A stretch of 64,000 nucleotides of DNA from Paludibacterium sp. B53371 (GCF_018802765.1 NZ_CP069163.1:3562873-3626872); one strand, 5' to 3'. Shown: positions 43,384 to 52,072, counted from the stretch's first letter. Translations and numbers: made by a program. Notes: generated by a model not told the origin, from the sequence alone.

Positions 43384-44859
43384 TCAACGGTCGGCGCGTG
43401 CCGCCGAGAAGTCGATATCGCCCAGCGCAATCAGCGGCCGGCGATGCTTCCACTTGTAGCCCAGCCAGAACAGCAGGAACAGCGGAATGCCGATATAGGT
43501 GGCCAGCACGCCGTTCCAGTCGATGTGCGCACCGCTGAAGGCCCCGACGTTCTGCCCCAGCATGATCACCAGACACAGCACAAAGGCGAACAGCGGACCG
43601 AAGGGGAACCACCTGGCACGATACGGCAGCACCGACAGATCCTTGCCCTGGGCGACCAGCGCCCGGCGGAAGCGGTAGTGGCAGATGGCGATGCCCAGCC
43701 AGGCGATGAACCCCGTCATGCCGGCACAGTTCAGCAGCCACATATACACCTTGCTGTCACCCCACAGCGAAGTCAGGAAACACAGCGCCGCCACGGCAGT
43801 CGTCAGATACAGCGCGTTGCGCGGCACCCCGTTGCGCGACACCTTGCCCAGCGCCCGCGGCGCCATGCCATTTTGCGCCATGCTGTAGAGCATGCGCGTG
43901 CAGGCATAGATGCCGGAATTCCCCGCCGACAACACCGCCGACAGAATCGTGGCGTTGACCACGCTGGCCGCCGCCGCCATGCCGGCACGCTGGAACACCA
44001 GGGTGAACGGGCTGGCGCCGACATCGCTCATCTCATTCTTCAGCAACAGCGGATCGTTGTAGGGCAGCAGCAGGCCGACCACCAGAATCGACAGCATGTA
44101 GAACATCAGGATGCGCCAGAAAATCTGTCTTGCCGCACGCGGCAAGGTTTGAGCCGGATCATCCGCCTCGCCGGCGGCCACACCGATCACCTCGGTGCCC
44201 TGATAGGCAAAGCCGACCACCATCGAAACACTGATAAAAGCAGCAAAACCGCCGACGAAGCCGTTGCCGCTGGCAAAAAACACCGGCAGGCCCGCCGCCA
44301 GACCGTGATACACCGGGCGGGTCATGATGCCGACAATCATCAGCAGACCGATGACGATGAAGGCGATGATGGTCAGCACCTTCAGCAGCGAGAACCAGTA
44401 TTCCGCCTCGCCGAACCCCTTCACCGACACAATGTTCAGCGCCACGATCAGCGCCAGGGACAGCGCACTCCACACCCAGCCCGGCGTGGCGGGGAACCAG
44501 TAATGCATGATCAGCCCGGCCGCCACCAGCTCGACGGCGATCACCACCGCCCAGTTGAACCAGTAATTCCAGCCCAGCGCAAAGCCGAAACCCTCGTCGA
44601 CAAAGCGGCTGCCATACACCTGAAACGAACCGGTCTGCGGCATATAGGCCGCCATCTCCCCCAGACTGGTCATGAGGAAATACACCATCAGACCGCACAC
44701 CGCATAGGCCAGCAGCGCGCCGGCCGGGCCGGCACTGGCAATGGTGGCACCGGAAGCCAGAAACAGCCCGGTGCCGATCGAACCGCCAATGGCAATCATC
44801 GACAGATGGCGCGCGCGCAGGGCGCGGCGCAAGCCGCCGTTAGCTTGGTTGTCTTGCAT
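43384..44859 (-). CDS. APC-family amino-acid permease (LysP-like)
   Basis: 491 residues and 12 membrane helices. The first-helix motif IAIGGSIGTGLFLASGATI and SLGEMAAYMPQTGSFQVYGSRFVDEGFGFALGWNYWFNWA follow LysP closely, and VVGFAYQGTEVIGVAAGEADDPAQTLPRA is the helix-6 to 7 region. It imports an amino acid, probably lysine, with protons. Aromatic or other cationic amino-acid carriers of the same group are possible alternatives. Its upstream region (44860-45045) is AT-rich. Confidence 0.85.
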   Translation of the reverse strand: MQDNQANGGLRRALRARHLSMIAIGGSIGTGLFLASGATIASAGPAGALLAYAVCGLMVYFLMTSLGEMAAYMPQTGSFQVYGSRFVDEGFGFALGWNYWFNWAVVIAVELVAAGLIMHYWFPATPGWVWSALSLALIVALNIVSVKGFGEAEYWFSLLKVLTIIAFIVIGLLMIVGIMTRPVYHGLAAGLPVFFASGNGFVGGFAAFISVSMVVGFAYQGTEVIGVAAGEADDPAQTLPRAARQIFWRILMFYMLSILVVGLLLPYNDPLLLKNEMSDVGASPFTLVFQRAGMAAAASVVNATILSAVLSAGNSGIYACTRMLYSMAQNGMAPRALGKVSRNGVPRNALYLTTAVAALCFLTSLWGDSKVYMWLLNCAGMTGFIAWLGIAICHYRFRRALVAQGKDLSVLPYRARWFPFGPLFAFVLCLVIMLGQNVGAFSGAHIDWNGVLATYIGIPLFLLFWLGYKWKHRRPLIALGDIDFSAARADR

Positions 44860-45045
44860 GTCAAAACCTTTGGATCGGGATATCGCTATCTTGGGTCATG
44901 CCGCGCTGCGGCGGGCATCAGTCTAGACAGATCAATCAGATAAAATGAAATATTTCCAAAAATATGCAAAAAAGCTGAAATCAGCACGAAAAACGGCAAA
45001 AATCACATAAAAATCGTGGTTTGGAAAAATCTAGCATAAAGCAGG

Positions 45046-45075
45046 AAAACTAGACAAATGTTTAATTTGTCTAGT
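45046..45075 (-). terminator. Terminator of the cytochrome-rubredoxin operon
   Basis: ACTAGACAAAT (45049-45059 on the plus strand) and ATTTGTCTAGT (45065-45075) form a perfect 11-bp stem with a 5-base loop. Read on the minus strand it is followed by TTT. It lies 38 bp after the last gene. The AT-rich stem is weaker than usual. Confidence 0.6.
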
Positions 45076-45113
45076 CATGTGAGCGAGGGGAAGCGCGAGA
45101 CCCGGGGCAGCCG

Positions 45114-45302
45114 TCAGCCGATGGCTTTGCCCGGGCGGGACGTTTGTACGGATAGTTCGGCGGGCGCCGACAGATGTTCGCCGGCAGTGGTTGCCGCCAG
45201 ATGGGACGGCATGTGCAGGAACACCATGACGATCAGGGGCAGCAGGGTCGCCATGACCGTGCCGATGAATTGCCGGACGAATTGGTCGAGTGCCGGATGC
45301 AT
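45114..45302 (-). CDS. 62-residue single-span membrane protein, unknown
   Basis: Starts at ATG 45302 behind a strong AGGAG (45309-45313). MHPALDQFVRQFIGTVMATL leads into a hydrophobic helix (about 13-32, including LLPLIVMVFL), then a polar Ala/Thr/Ser-rich tail. I do not recognise the family. It is the last gene of the minus-strand operon, 64 bp after rubredoxin and before a terminator, so it may be a small subunit or regulator of the membrane cytochrome system. Its strong ribosome site argues that it is translated. Confidence 0.65.
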   Translation of the reverse strand: MHPALDQFVRQFIGTVMATLLPLIVMVFLHMPSHLAATTAGEHLSAPAELSVQTSRPGKAIG

Positions 45303-45366
45303 ACTTTTCTCCTGTATCGCTGGCGGACGGCGCAAGCCGCCATCCGCCAGCAGTCAAATGGCCGGC

Positions 45367-45543
45367 CTAACAAGCCAGGGGGACAAAATCACGCTTGGTG
45401 ACACCACACTCCGGGCAGCGCCAGTCATCCGGAATGGCCTCCCAGGGGGTGCCGGGGGCGAATCCTTCTTCCGGCCATCCGGCGCGCGGGTCATAGACCA
45501 CGCCACAGGCCTGACAAAGATAGAGCGTTTCAGTCTGACTCAT
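45367..45543 (-). CDS. Rubredoxin
   Basis: 58 residues. The iron-binding motifs CQACG and CPECG surround the usual core (YDPRAGWPEEGFAPGTPWEAIPDDWRCPEC). It carries single electrons in the cytoplasm. The start lies inside the end of the cytochrome b561 gene (overlap about 14 bp); ATG 45546 is one codon earlier and equally possible. A cytoplasmic electron carrier next to periplasmic cytochromes and a hemerythrin-bearing ATPase hints at oxygen or iron chemistry. Confidence 0.92.
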   Translation of the reverse strand: MSQTETLYLCQACGVVYDPRAGWPEEGFAPGTPWEAIPDDWRCPECGVTKRDFVPLAC

Positions 45544-46267
45544 CATGATGTGTGCTTTCATTCCAATGGGTGGGGCCGGACAAACCGACAGTCGCACTGC
45601 TGGCAGACAGCCAGTCATAGGCACAGAAGCCCAGAACGGCAGCCAGCAACAGCAGGGCGAGCCAGTGATGATTGCGCGTCACCAGATCAGGGCCACGACC
45701 CGGGAGACGGCCGGTCAGCATCGACCAGGGCAGGTTTTGTTGACGCAGCAGCGAGGCCAGCAGTACCAGCCCGACATGAGCCAGGACCAGTCCCAGCATC
45801 AGATTGCCGAGCAGATCATGACCTTCTGCCACCCACTCGGGGGCGTCATGATTGCTCAGATAGCCCGTGAGCGTCAGGGGCACAATCCCGAACAGCAATA
45901 ACAGCACCAGCAAGGCCATCACACCCTGCTGCCCCTGCCTGATCCACTGCTTCGGCGACGGCTGCCACCACCGGCCTTTGCGCAGCAGATCCGGCAACAG
46001 CCCGGCACGGCTTTGCCAGAGCGACAGTCGCGCCGGACCCGGCCCCATCAGGCCATACAGCAGACGAAAGACCAGCAGTCCGGCCAGTGCATAGCCAAGC
46101 GTCATGTGCAGGCTGCGCCAGGCCTCGCTTTCCGCGGTCAGCCAGGCGCCGGTAAAGCACAAAGCACTCAAGGCATGACACATCCGCACCGGCGCATCGA
46201 CCACCCGGCGAGAGGCCGGAGCCGTCACCGGGGCGCCCTGAGCGGGAGATTCCATCCGGGTTGTCAT
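45530..46267 (-). CDS. Cytochrome b561 / hydrogenase-type cytochrome b membrane protein
   Basis: 245 residues from ATG 46267 behind GGAGA. Four to five membrane helices carry histidines suited to two b hemes (MCHALSALCFTGAWL, LHMTLGYALAGLLVFRLLYGL, EGHDLLGNLMLGLVLAHVGLVLLASLL). It probably links the quinone pool to the periplasmic dihaem cytochrome encoded just upstream. It starts 1 bp after that gene's stop and overlaps rubredoxin. The same trio, SHP - DHC - cytochrome b, recurs in proteobacteria. Confidence 0.85.
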   Translation of the reverse strand: MTTRMESPAQGAPVTAPASRRVVDAPVRMCHALSALCFTGAWLTAESEAWRSLHMTLGYALAGLLVFRLLYGLMGPGPARLSLWQSRAGLLPDLLRKGRWWQPSPKQWIRQGQQGVMALLVLLLLFGIVPLTLTGYLSNHDAPEWVAEGHDLLGNLMLGLVLAHVGLVLLASLLRQQNLPWSMLTGRLPGRGPDLVTRNHHWLALLLLAAVLGFCAYDWLSASSATVGLSGPTHWNESTHHDESD

Positions 46268-46268
46268 G

Positions 46269-46781
46269 TCAGTCTCCCTGAAAGGCACGCATTTGCCCGA
46301 CCGACAGCCCGGCCGGCAAGCGCAGCGCATCGTCACTGAAACGCCCTTGTTCGGCGCCGACATGGCAAGCCTGGCAATTCGCGGCACCCTTCACCGAGGG
46401 CAGGCGCCAGACATCCGGACCGATGGCCGAATGCTTGTGCATGAACCAGCTGCTGCGGGTAATCCGGTCTTGCGCTGGCGCCGAGCGCATATGCTTGCCT
46501 TGCCCGGCGTTGTCCTGCAGCCAACTGGCGATCAGCTTGACGCTGGCCGGGTCGATGCTGGCATCCGTCCCGAAATGCTTGTCCAGATTGCCCATGATGC
46601 GTTGCCAGGACTCGGCCGGCAGCAGCCCGGGGGGATACGCCAGATGGCAGGCCGCACATTCTTGTTGATAGGCCTTGGGCACCGTGCGCGGCATCGCGTG
46701 TTTGCCCTCGGCCAGGGCCGCCGGGATCCAGCCCGGGCCACTCAGTAATGCCACCAGCAAAATCGGCTTGGCAATGTGCAT
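46269..46781 (-). CDS. Dihaem cytochrome c (DHC type)
   Basis: 170 residues with a signal peptide ending in AALA-EG. The two heme motifs are CAACH (42-46) and CQACH (136-140). The spacing and the KAYQQECAACHLAYPPGLLPAESWQRIM start match the DHC family, known as electron donor to the oxygen-binding SHP cytochrome. Its AGGAG overlaps the stop of the SHP gene, so the two are translationally coupled. It acts in the periplasm. Confidence 0.9.
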   Translation of the reverse strand: MHIAKPILLVALLSGPGWIPAALAEGKHAMPRTVPKAYQQECAACHLAYPPGLLPAESWQRIMGNLDKHFGTDASIDPASVKLIASWLQDNAGQGKHMRSAPAQDRITRSSWFMHKHSAIGPDVWRLPSVKGAANCQACHVGAEQGRFSDDALRLPAGLSVGQMRAFQGD

Positions 46782-46791
46782 GGCCGTTCTC

Positions 46792-47190
46792 CTAGCGACG
46801 CAGGCTGATCAGAAAAGCCAGCACATCGGCTTTTTCCAGTGCGGTACATTCCCGCTTCAGCACGTCATTGCAGTTGCGCCGGAACCATTTGTCCGTCTTG
46901 GCCTGATCGGTCAGGGCGGCCGGATTAAATGCGGGGGCCAGGGGTGACAGGACCTTGCCGGTACCGGCATGCTTGCCTGGTGCACTGGGCGGGTTGCCGT
47001 GACAGGATGCACACGACCACTCGGCACCATGATTCCGGGTAAAGAACAGCTGACCACGAGCGGCCTGACCGGGGCTGCCAGCCTGCTGGTTCCAGTGTTG
47101 CAACTGAGCGGCCGGGGTGGTGTCGCCAGCCTGTGCCAGGGCACCAAGGCACAGGCAGGTCAAGCCGGCCAGAAGAGCGCATCGCTGCAT
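46792..47190 (-). CDS. SHP-type monohaem cytochrome c (DUF1924)
   Basis: 132 residues from ATG 47190 behind AAAGGAG. A signal peptide ends AQA-GD and the single heme motif is CASCH (60-64). The C-terminal KTDKWFRRNCNDVLKRECTALEKADVLAFLISL matches DUF1924, which includes Sphaeroides heme protein. SHP binds O2 and NO through a displaceable asparagine ligand. It is first in the minus operon and divergent from the PepSY gene across a 130-bp control region. Confidence 0.87.
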   Translation of the reverse strand: MQRCALLAGLTCLCLGALAQAGDTTPAAQLQHWNQQAGSPGQAARGQLFFTRNHGAEWSCASCHGNPPSAPGKHAGTGKVLSPLAPAFNPAALTDQAKTDKWFRRNCNDVLKRECTALEKADVLAFLISLRR

Positions 47191-47237
47191 GTTGTGACTC
47201 CTTTGCTGAGTGATGCTGCCAGTCTCCACCAACACAC

Positions 47238-47254
47238 TTGAAGCCAGCCTGAAG
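47238..47254. promoter_or_regulatory. Direct repeat operator candidate for the PhoP-like regulator
   Basis: TTGAAG-CCAGC-CTGAAG: two hexamers at 11-bp spacing (N5) in the 130-bp divergent region. OmpR/PhoP/PmrA-type regulators bind such N5-spaced repeats. It lies 48 bp from the SHP start and 67 bp from the PepSY start, so it could serve both operons. Confidence 0.45.
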
Positions 47255-47320
47255 GCCGTGTTCATCTGCCGTTCAGCTACAGTGAGATAGGGTGAAAACT
47301 CGCCAACACAGGACCACACC

Positions 47321-47677
47321 ATGAAGTGGAGTTCATTTGCCGGCATGATGCTGCTGCCGGGGCTGCTGCTCCCGCTGCCGTGCCGGGCAGACACGGAGCA
47401 GGATGTCGCCCGCAAAGCCGTGCAGGCGGGCGAAATCCTGCCACTGGAAAAGGTCATGAAAGTCGTGCAGCAGGCCTTCCCCGGCGCGGTCCTGGAAGTC
47501 GAGCTGGATCGCCAGGAGCAGTTGTGGGTTTATGAGATCAAGCTGCTGCAGGACAATGGCGTCGTGCGCAAAGTGCGCTACAACGCCAGAACGGCAACCC
47601 TGATCGATAGCAGAACCAAGCCGCAGAGGGCAGGCAAAAGACATGGCCATCCCTATGCGCCGGGAGAGGGGGCATGA
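47321..47677 (+). CDS. PepSY-domain periplasmic protein
   Basis: 118 residues with a signal peptide ending CRA-DTE. A PepSY domain at about 35-95 reads LPLEKVMKVVQQAFPGAVLEVELDRQEQLWVYEIKLLQDNGVVRKVRYNARTATLI. PepSY proteins with two-component systems are often periplasmic modulators of the sensor kinase. The basic tail (KPQRAGKRHGHPY) contains histidines. Its stop overlaps the regulator ATG (ATGA), so it is co-translated with the two-component pair. Confidence 0.87.
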   Translation: MKWSSFAGMMLLPGLLLPLPCRADTEQDVARKAVQAGEILPLEKVMKVVQQAFPGAVLEVELDRQEQLWVYEIKLLQDNGVVRKVRYNARTATLIDSRTKPQRAGKRHGHPYAPGEGA

Positions 47678-48333
47678 GACTGCTGCTGGTCGAAGATGAG
47701 CGGACCCTGCGCCAGCAACTGGCGGACACCCTGCGCACCAACGGCTATGTCGTCGATGAAGCCGAGCAGGGCCAGGAGGCCTGGTTCATGGGGGATACCG
47801 AAAACTACGATGCCGTCATCCTGGATCTCGGCCTGCCCGGGATGGACGGGATTTCGGTGCTGAAGCGCTGGCGGCAGAACGCCCGCAGCATGCCGGTACT
47901 GATTCTGACCGCCCGGGACAGCTGGCATGACAAGGTCGAGGGCATTGATGCCGGCGCGGATGACTATCTTGCCAAGCCATTTCATATGGAAGAGCTACTG
48001 GCGCGGGTCCGTGCGCTGATCCGTCGCGCCCATGGCCTGGCCTCACCATTACTCTCCTGCCACAACATCACGCTGGATACCCGAAGCGGCAAAGTCTGTG
48101 TCAGCGGCGTACCGGTCAACCTGACCCGCCATGAGTACCTGGTGCTGGCCTACCTGATGCACCGGCCGGATACCATCATCTCCCGCAGCGAATTGACCGA
48201 ACACATTTACGCCCAGGATTACGACCGGGATTCGAATACCATCGAAGTGTTCATCGGGCGCCTGCGCAAAAAACTCCCCACCGAAGCCATTGAAACCCTG
48301 CGGGGACTGGGCTACCGACTGAACAAGGGATAA
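47674..48333 (+). CDS. OmpR/PhoP-family response regulator
   Basis: 219 residues. A receiver domain (about 1-120) has phospho-acceptor D51 in VILDLGLPGMDG. LTARDSWHDKVEGIDAGADDYLAKPFHMEELLARVRALIRR closely follows PhoP. A winged-helix output domain (about 130-219) ends EVFIGRLRKKL..LRGLGYRLNKG. It likely acts on its own divergent promoter region, where an N5-spaced direct repeat is found. It is encoded between PepSY and the kinase. Confidence 0.92.
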   Translation: MRLLLVEDERTLRQQLADTLRTNGYVVDEAEQGQEAWFMGDTENYDAVILDLGLPGMDGISVLKRWRQNARSMPVLILTARDSWHDKVEGIDAGADDYLAKPFHMEELLARVRALIRRAHGLASPLLSCHNITLDTRSGKVCVSGVPVNLTRHEYLVLAYLMHRPDTIISRSELTEHIYAQDYDRDSNTIEVFIGRLRKKLPTEAIETLRGLGYRLNKG

Positions 48334-48335
48334 CC

Positions 48336-49766
48336 ATGCCGCTGTGGACCACGCTCCGGGACAGTTTGCGCTGGCGATTGCTGCTCGCCACCGCCATCAG
48401 CATCAGTCTGGCGCTGTTGCTGACCGGCTGGTCCCTGCAGCGATTGTTCCACGACCACGTGGATCGCCAGATGGCACAGATGCTCTCCTGGCAACTGGAT
48501 CAACTCACCGCCCAATTCGACCTCAGTCCCCAAGGCGAGCCGGTGGTGGACCCCTCCCGGCTGTCCGACCCACGCCTGTCCCGCCCCTATGCCGGGTTGT
48601 ACTGGCAAATTGATCAACTGAAAAACGGTCATGTCCTGCAACTTGGCCGCTTGCGCTCGCGCTCATTGTGGGATGTCACCCTGCGGCTGCCGGACGATGG
48701 GCTGGTGGCCGGCTCCCTGCACCAGCACGACATCAGCGGACCGGCAGACCAGCAACTGATGGCGCTGGAGCGCGTCGTTCGCCTGCCGGCGGCGCAGGGC
48801 AGCCAGTGGCGGCTGATCGTGGCCGCCGACATGCGCAGCATCCATCAGGCCATGAGTGCCTTTTCCGGCATGCTGACACTGGCACTCGGTCTGCTGTGCC
48901 TCTTGCTCATCATTGCCGCCCTGGTTCAGGTCCATGTCGGCCTCGCTCCGATGCGAGGATTGCGCCAGGCCTTGCAGGACATCCAGCAGGGACGAGCCAG
49001 CCAGCTTCAGGGACGCTTCCCCCAGGAAATGCAAGCGCTGGCAGCAGATTTCAATCTGGTCCTGCAGCGCAATGCCGAACTGGTCGCACGGGCCAGGATA
49101 CAGGCAGGCAATCTGGCGCATGCCATCAAGACACCGCTGGCGGTCATGCGCCAAACCGCCGAACAACTGGCATCGTCACAGCCCGGCATGCGCGACATCA
49201 GTCAGCGGATGCAGGAGCAGATAGATCTGGCAAGTCGCCAGGTGCAATGGCACCTCGCCCGTGCGCGCGCCGCCGCCGCGGCAGAAGTGCCCGGGCATGC
49301 CGTCGAAGTCGGTCCGGTCATCGACGGATTGCTGCGCACCATGCAACTGGTCCATGCCGAGCGGCAACTGAGCATGCAGTGGGATCAGGCCAATGGCCGG
49401 CTTCGCTTTGCCGGCGAAAAACAGGACCTGCAGGAAATGCTCGGCAACCTGCTGGACAATGCCTGCAAATGGGCACGGCATCAGGTCACGCTGACGGTGA
49501 CCACCCGGCAGGGACAACTGCAGTGCCAGATCCGGGATGACGGCCCCGGCATTGCGCCCGAAGCACTGGATGCCGTGCGGCAGCGGGGCGTGCGACTGGA
49601 CGAGTCGGTACCGGGACATGGCATGGGTCTGTCGATCGTCGCCGAACTGGCAGCGCTTTACCGCGGGCAGCTGCAGCTCGAACCTTCACCGCAGGGCGGA
49701 CTGTGCGCCACCTTGCGATTACCGATGATCCCCCCAACCACCTCTGCCGCGGAGTCACCGCCATGA
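48336..49766 (+). CDS. PhoQ-like sensor histidine kinase
   Basis: 476 residues. TM1 covers about 12-36 and a periplasmic sensor region of about 140 residues follows. TM2 lies at about 178-200. The H-box is GNLAHAIKTPLAVM with H262, and the N, G1 and G2 boxes follow (NLLDNACKWA, DDGPGIAP, GHGMGLSIVAEL). The HAIKTPLAV string resembles PhoQ. Its stop overlaps the ATPase ATG, so sensing and export are co-expressed. The ligand is unknown; iron, nickel or O2 status is the natural guess from context. Confidence 0.9.
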   Translation: MPLWTTLRDSLRWRLLLATAISISLALLLTGWSLQRLFHDHVDRQMAQMLSWQLDQLTAQFDLSPQGEPVVDPSRLSDPRLSRPYAGLYWQIDQLKNGHVLQLGRLRSRSLWDVTLRLPDDGLVAGSLHQHDISGPADQQLMALERVVRLPAAQGSQWRLIVAADMRSIHQAMSAFSGMLTLALGLLCLLLIIAALVQVHVGLAPMRGLRQALQDIQQGRASQLQGRFPQEMQALAADFNLVLQRNAELVARARIQAGNLAHAIKTPLAVMRQTAEQLASSQPGMRDISQRMQEQIDLASRQVQWHLARARAAAAAEVPGHAVEVGPVIDGLLRTMQLVHAERQLSMQWDQANGRLRFAGEKQDLQEMLGNLLDNACKWARHQVTLTVTTRQGQLQCQIRDDGPGIAPEALDAVRQRGVRLDESVPGHGMGLSIVAELAALYRGQLQLEPSPQGGLCATLRLPMIPPTTSAAESPP

Positions 49767-52057
49767 AACATCACGCGATGGGATGGAATCTGCTGCTGCT
49801 GGCGATTCCCTTGCTGTCTTTGATGCTGCACTGGCTTGGCGCGGCCAGTGACTGGCACCTGCCGACCCGCTGGCTGCTGGTGTGCGCCACGATACCGGCC
49901 CTGCTGGTATTGCTGTTTGAAACCGGCAGCGCGCTGATCCGCCGGCAGTTTGGCGTCGACCTGCTGGCCATTCTGTCCATGCTCGGGGCCTTATGGATGG
50001 GAGAGCCGGCCACCGCGGCCGTCATTGCCGCCATGACCGCCACCGGCAGAGGGCTCGATCGCTATGCCACAGGCCGTGCCGAACGCGAGATGACCGCCCT
50101 GCTGGCCAGAGCACCCCACCAGGCCAATCGCCTCCACGCAGAACAGCTCGAACGCATCCCGGTCGAGGCCATCGCGCCGGGCGACCTGCTGCTGGTCAGA
50201 CAGGGGGAGACGGTCCCGGTGGACGGGCCCCTGATGAGCGAATACGCCACCCTGGATGAATCCTCCCTGACCGGCGAGGCCCTGCCGGTCACCAGACAAG
50301 CCGGTGATCTGCTGCTCAGCGGCGTGATCAATGCCGGCGAAGCCATCCGCATGCGGGCGGCCCGCGCCGCGACAGACAGTACCTTTCAGGGCATCATCCG
50401 CATCGTCGGGCAAGCCAGCCAGACCCGCTCGCCAGCCACCCGGCTGGCAGACCGTCATGCCCTCTGGTTCATTCCGTTCGCCCTCCTGCTGTCACTGCTG
50501 GCCTGGCTGATCAGCCATGACCCGGTCCGTGCGCTGGCCGTACTGGTCGTGGCAACCCCCTGCCCGCTATTGCTGGCAGTGCCGGTCGCCCTGGTCTCCG
50601 GCATGTCGCGCGCGGCCCGGCGCGGCGTATTGATCAAGGGCAGTGCGGCGCTGGAACAGCTGGCCAGGGCGGACCACCTGTTCTTTGACAAGACCGGCAC
50701 GCTGACCGGGGGAACCGCCCGCCTGACGGCGATCCGCTGCTTCGAGCCGCCGCATACACCACAGACACTGCTCAGGCTGGCCGCCAGCATGGACCAGATG
50801 TCCTGCCATGTGATGGCCACCGCCATCTTGCAGGCGGCACATGAACAGGGCCTGACGCCACTCCCCTTGCCGGAGGACGTGCAGGAAGTCGCCGGTGCCG
50901 GCCTGACCGGACGGGTAGGGACGCAGCAGGTTTGCCTGGGAACACTGGATTTTGTCCTGACCCATGCCAGCGCCGGACCCTGGTTCGAACAGGAACGCAA
51001 ACGCCTGCCGCTGGAGACCGCCTCGGTGGTGGCCGTCGCCATTGATGGCCAGTTGGCCGGATGGCTGCTGCTCGCCGATCAGCTGCGTCTGGAAACCCCA
51101 CGCGCCCTGCGCATGCTGCGCCGGGCCGGCGTGCAGAAAATCGTCATGCTGACCGGCGACAAGCAGGAGGTCGCCGAGGGCATCGGCACCGGCATCGGTG
51201 TCGATCAGGTGCTGGCGGAACTGACACCGGACATGAAGCTGCAGCAGATCCGTGCCGCTTCCGGTCAGCACTGCACCATGATGGTCGGCGACGGCGTCAA
51301 TGACGCCCCCGCACTGGCGGCAGCCGGCGTGGGTGTGGCCATGGGCGTCCGGGGAGCGGCAGCGGCGGCAGAGAGCGCCGATATCGTGCTGATGGTCGAC
51401 CGGCTGGATCGCCTGGCCGATGCCAAGCAGATTGCCATGCGGACCATGCGTATCGCCCGCCAGAGCGTCATGCTGGGCATGGGGCTGTGCCTGCTGGCCA
51501 TGCTGACGGCCGCACTGGGCGACTTGCCGCCCCTGCAGGGCGCGCTGTTACAGGAGGTGATCGATGTGCTGGCCATCCTCTCCGCCCTGCGGGCACTGCT
51601 TGGCCAGTCCGCTCGCCCGGCGGACCGGACGCTGAGCACCGAACGGGTCAATGCCCTGCGCGAAGAACATCAGCAATTGCTGCCGCTGCTCAACCGCCTG
51701 ACCGAGGTGGCCGCCTTGCTGCCGCAAGCCAGTGAAGCAGAGCAGTACCAGAGACTGCAGGCGCTCTGCCACCAGCTGACCGAAGAACTGCTCACCCATG
51801 AACAGCAGGACGAGCAAGGCTTGTATCCCGCCGTGACCGCCATGCTGCCCGGCGAAGACCCCCTGGCGGCACTGAGCCGCAGCCATCAGGAAATCCATCG
51901 CGAAGTGCGCAGACTGGCACAACTCACCACCCTGCTGCAGACCAGCTGCACCGTGGCGGCCATTCAGGATATCCAGCGCAGTCTCTACGGACTGGAGGCC
52001 ATCCTACGACTGCATTTCGCCCAGGAAGAAGAACTGTTCGGCAGCCTGCAGGCCTGA
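49763..52057 (+). CDS. P1B-5-type metal-exporting ATPase with C-terminal hemerythrin domain
   Basis: 764 residues. ATPase motifs: ESSLTGEALP, TPCP (C267) in membrane helix 4, DKTGTLT (D309), GDGVNDAPAL (about 509-518). No N-terminal HMA domain; the protein starts MKHHAMGW directly before a membrane helix. TPCP plus a hemerythrin tail defines the P1B-5 group, whose Sinorhizobium member exports Ni2+ and Fe2+. In the tail (about 625-764) the diiron ligands H636, H679, H708, H751 and E755 are visible; the position expected as Glu after H679 is D683, with E684 next. It is the last gene of the PepSY-regulator-kinase operon and starts on the kinase stop. Confidence 0.9.
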   Translation: MKHHAMGWNLLLLAIPLLSLMLHWLGAASDWHLPTRWLLVCATIPALLVLLFETGSALIRRQFGVDLLAILSMLGALWMGEPATAAVIAAMTATGRGLDRYATGRAEREMTALLARAPHQANRLHAEQLERIPVEAIAPGDLLLVRQGETVPVDGPLMSEYATLDESSLTGEALPVTRQAGDLLLSGVINAGEAIRMRAARAATDSTFQGIIRIVGQASQTRSPATRLADRHALWFIPFALLLSLLAWLISHDPVRALAVLVVATPCPLLLAVPVALVSGMSRAARRGVLIKGSAALEQLARADHLFFDKTGTLTGGTARLTAIRCFEPPHTPQTLLRLAASMDQMSCHVMATAILQAAHEQGLTPLPLPEDVQEVAGAGLTGRVGTQQVCLGTLDFVLTHASAGPWFEQERKRLPLETASVVAVAIDGQLAGWLLLADQLRLETPRALRMLRRAGVQKIVMLTGDKQEVAEGIGTGIGVDQVLAELTPDMKLQQIRAASGQHCTMMVGDGVNDAPALAAAGVGVAMGVRGAAAAAESADIVLMVDRLDRLADAKQIAMRTMRIARQSVMLGMGLCLLAMLTAALGDLPPLQGALLQEVIDVLAILSALRALLGQSARPADRTLSTERVNALREEHQQLLPLLNRLTEVAALLPQASEAEQYQRLQALCHQLTEELLTHEQQDEQGLYPAVTAMLPGEDPLAALSRSHQEIHREVRRLAQLTTLLQTSCTVAAIQDIQRSLYGLEAILRLHFAQEEELFGSLQA

Positions 52058-52072
52058 GCGGCCCCCGCCGGC

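Noticed and set aside
45050..45074. Inverted repeat as an operator for lysP
   Set aside because: On the minus strand it ends with T residues just after the rubredoxin operon, so a terminator is the simpler reading.
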